DNA of 64,000 nucleotides, taken from the NCBI RefSeq assembly GCF_037975245.1, contig NC_092564.1:25413484-25477483 (forward strand), written 5' to 3'. The notes beneath the pieces are model-generated. The model searched no databases and was not told the origin of the DNA. It worked only from the letters and a program-made list of their open reading frames with translations. Source of the DNA: Apostichopus japonicus (Eukaryota > Echinodermata > Holothuroidea > Aspidochirotida > Stichopodidae). This document shows, piece by piece, positions 63,141-64,000 of this stretch (its first letter is position 1; the number at the start of each line of letters is the position of its first letter). The position numbers and the translations under genes were made by a program.

Positions 63141-64000
63141 CTGTGAATCAAAAAAGAGGACTCAAATTAACCCATAATTAAATCAAATCAGTGAAACATT
63201 TGTTAAATATTTTAAAACCAATTTACATTTACACCTAAACTGGTAACTTTATTTCTTATTTCATGTCAAATAGCTACCTATACCACTAGCAGAGATGCCA
63301 AGCTTGACATCAAGGTTATGGTTAGTTTCTGCCATAAAAAAACGAGTTTCTGCCCCACTGGAGGCACTTTTTGGCTTGCCCCTGACAATGAAAACTGTTT
63401 GTTTGTCACCAGATTTGATCAGGCTATAGACTTAAACCTTAAGTCTGCTTTGATGTAAATCATACTAGACTGGGCTTTAATGTAAGTGTATATTTCTTTC
63501 CAATTCACTGTAATCAGACTTGAACACAACTACTCTTTGGTGGAAGCCATCTAGGCTAGCTTCTGTCTGTGGCCTAGGAAGTAGAGTTATCGTTTACTAC
63601 TTCAGGCGAACCTAATGTTATATGGCCTGGGACCTAACAACATTACTCAATACTACAAACAGCCCAGTGGTAGAAAATTACTTTTAGTCAGTCAGTTTCT
63701 GCCGCAGAAGAAAAGTAATTTCCACCATAGAAGAAAGTACTTTCCACGGGGGGGGGGGGGGTTGCATCTTTTTCTAGGACTTAAACTAGAGTTTTTTCTT
63801 TAATAGGTGTTGAAGATGCTGTTTGGTGGAACGAACATGTAAGATGAAGAGGCATATCAAAAATAAACTTAATTTCAGTAATAGTAGATGTTATTCCTAA
63901 TTTTGGCAGCTAAAGCTGTTGGTGTGAAGGATATAGTATGTGTTCTATATTTTGCTTTCTAATTTGCAATAATTACTGAGGGTGTTATCTGGCCTATAGG
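63141..64000. other. Intron sequence upstream of the WSC exon
   Basis: No leucine-rich repeat, signal peptide or other exon of polycystin-1 is seen on the minus strand here. A G-run sits near 63750. The stretch is taken as intron running off the window. Confidence 0.6.

Overview
The window is animal nuclear DNA: AT-rich, intron-bearing, full of microsatellites, minisatellites and decayed transposons, with no operons, rRNA genes, CRISPR arrays or bacterial signals. The frequent TAGGCCTA-type words and the domain make-up of the large gene point to a marine invertebrate, most likely a deuterostome such as an echinoderm. That taxonomic guess is an inference, not a proof.

Two protein-coding genes are supported, both on the minus strand. 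(1) 10099-11451 is a single-exon type II membrane glycosyltransferase of family GT31 (beta-1,3-galactosyltransferase type), 450 residues from its ATG, with a DDD metal-binding motif. (2) 26081-63140 carries most of a polycystin-1 (PKD1-type) gene. I placed 28 exons by splice sites and reading phase. They join into one uninterrupted frame of about 4,265 codons running WSC - PKD - Cys-rich module - tandem PKD repeats - REJ - GAIN/GPS (HLS cleavage triplet) - TM1 - PLAT - TM2-6 - polycystin extracellular domain - TM7-11 - short basic tail - stop. The signal peptide and any leucine-rich repeats must lie beyond base 64000, because the first exon seen starts inside a codon.

Layout: 1-10098, no gene seen, a few small repeats and a perfect hairpin; 10099-11451, the glycosyltransferase; 11452-26080, no gene seen, with a purine-rich tract just upstream of the glycosyltransferase and several minisatellites; 26081-63140, polycystin-1, whose introns hold a LINE fragment, a tRNA-derived SINE, a foldback element, nested terminal-inverted-repeat transposons with clear target-site duplications, and minisatellites; 63141-64000, intron.

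The two genes have no evident functional link. Polycystin-1 is a very large surface receptor that is cleaved at its GPS and pairs with polycystin-2 channels, classically in cilia. The GT31 enzyme works in the Golgi. The most notable structures are a 96-bp tandem duplication that copies the splice acceptor of exon 10 (the upstream copy would cause a premature stop), and inverted repeat copies flanking the frame-neutral exon 3.
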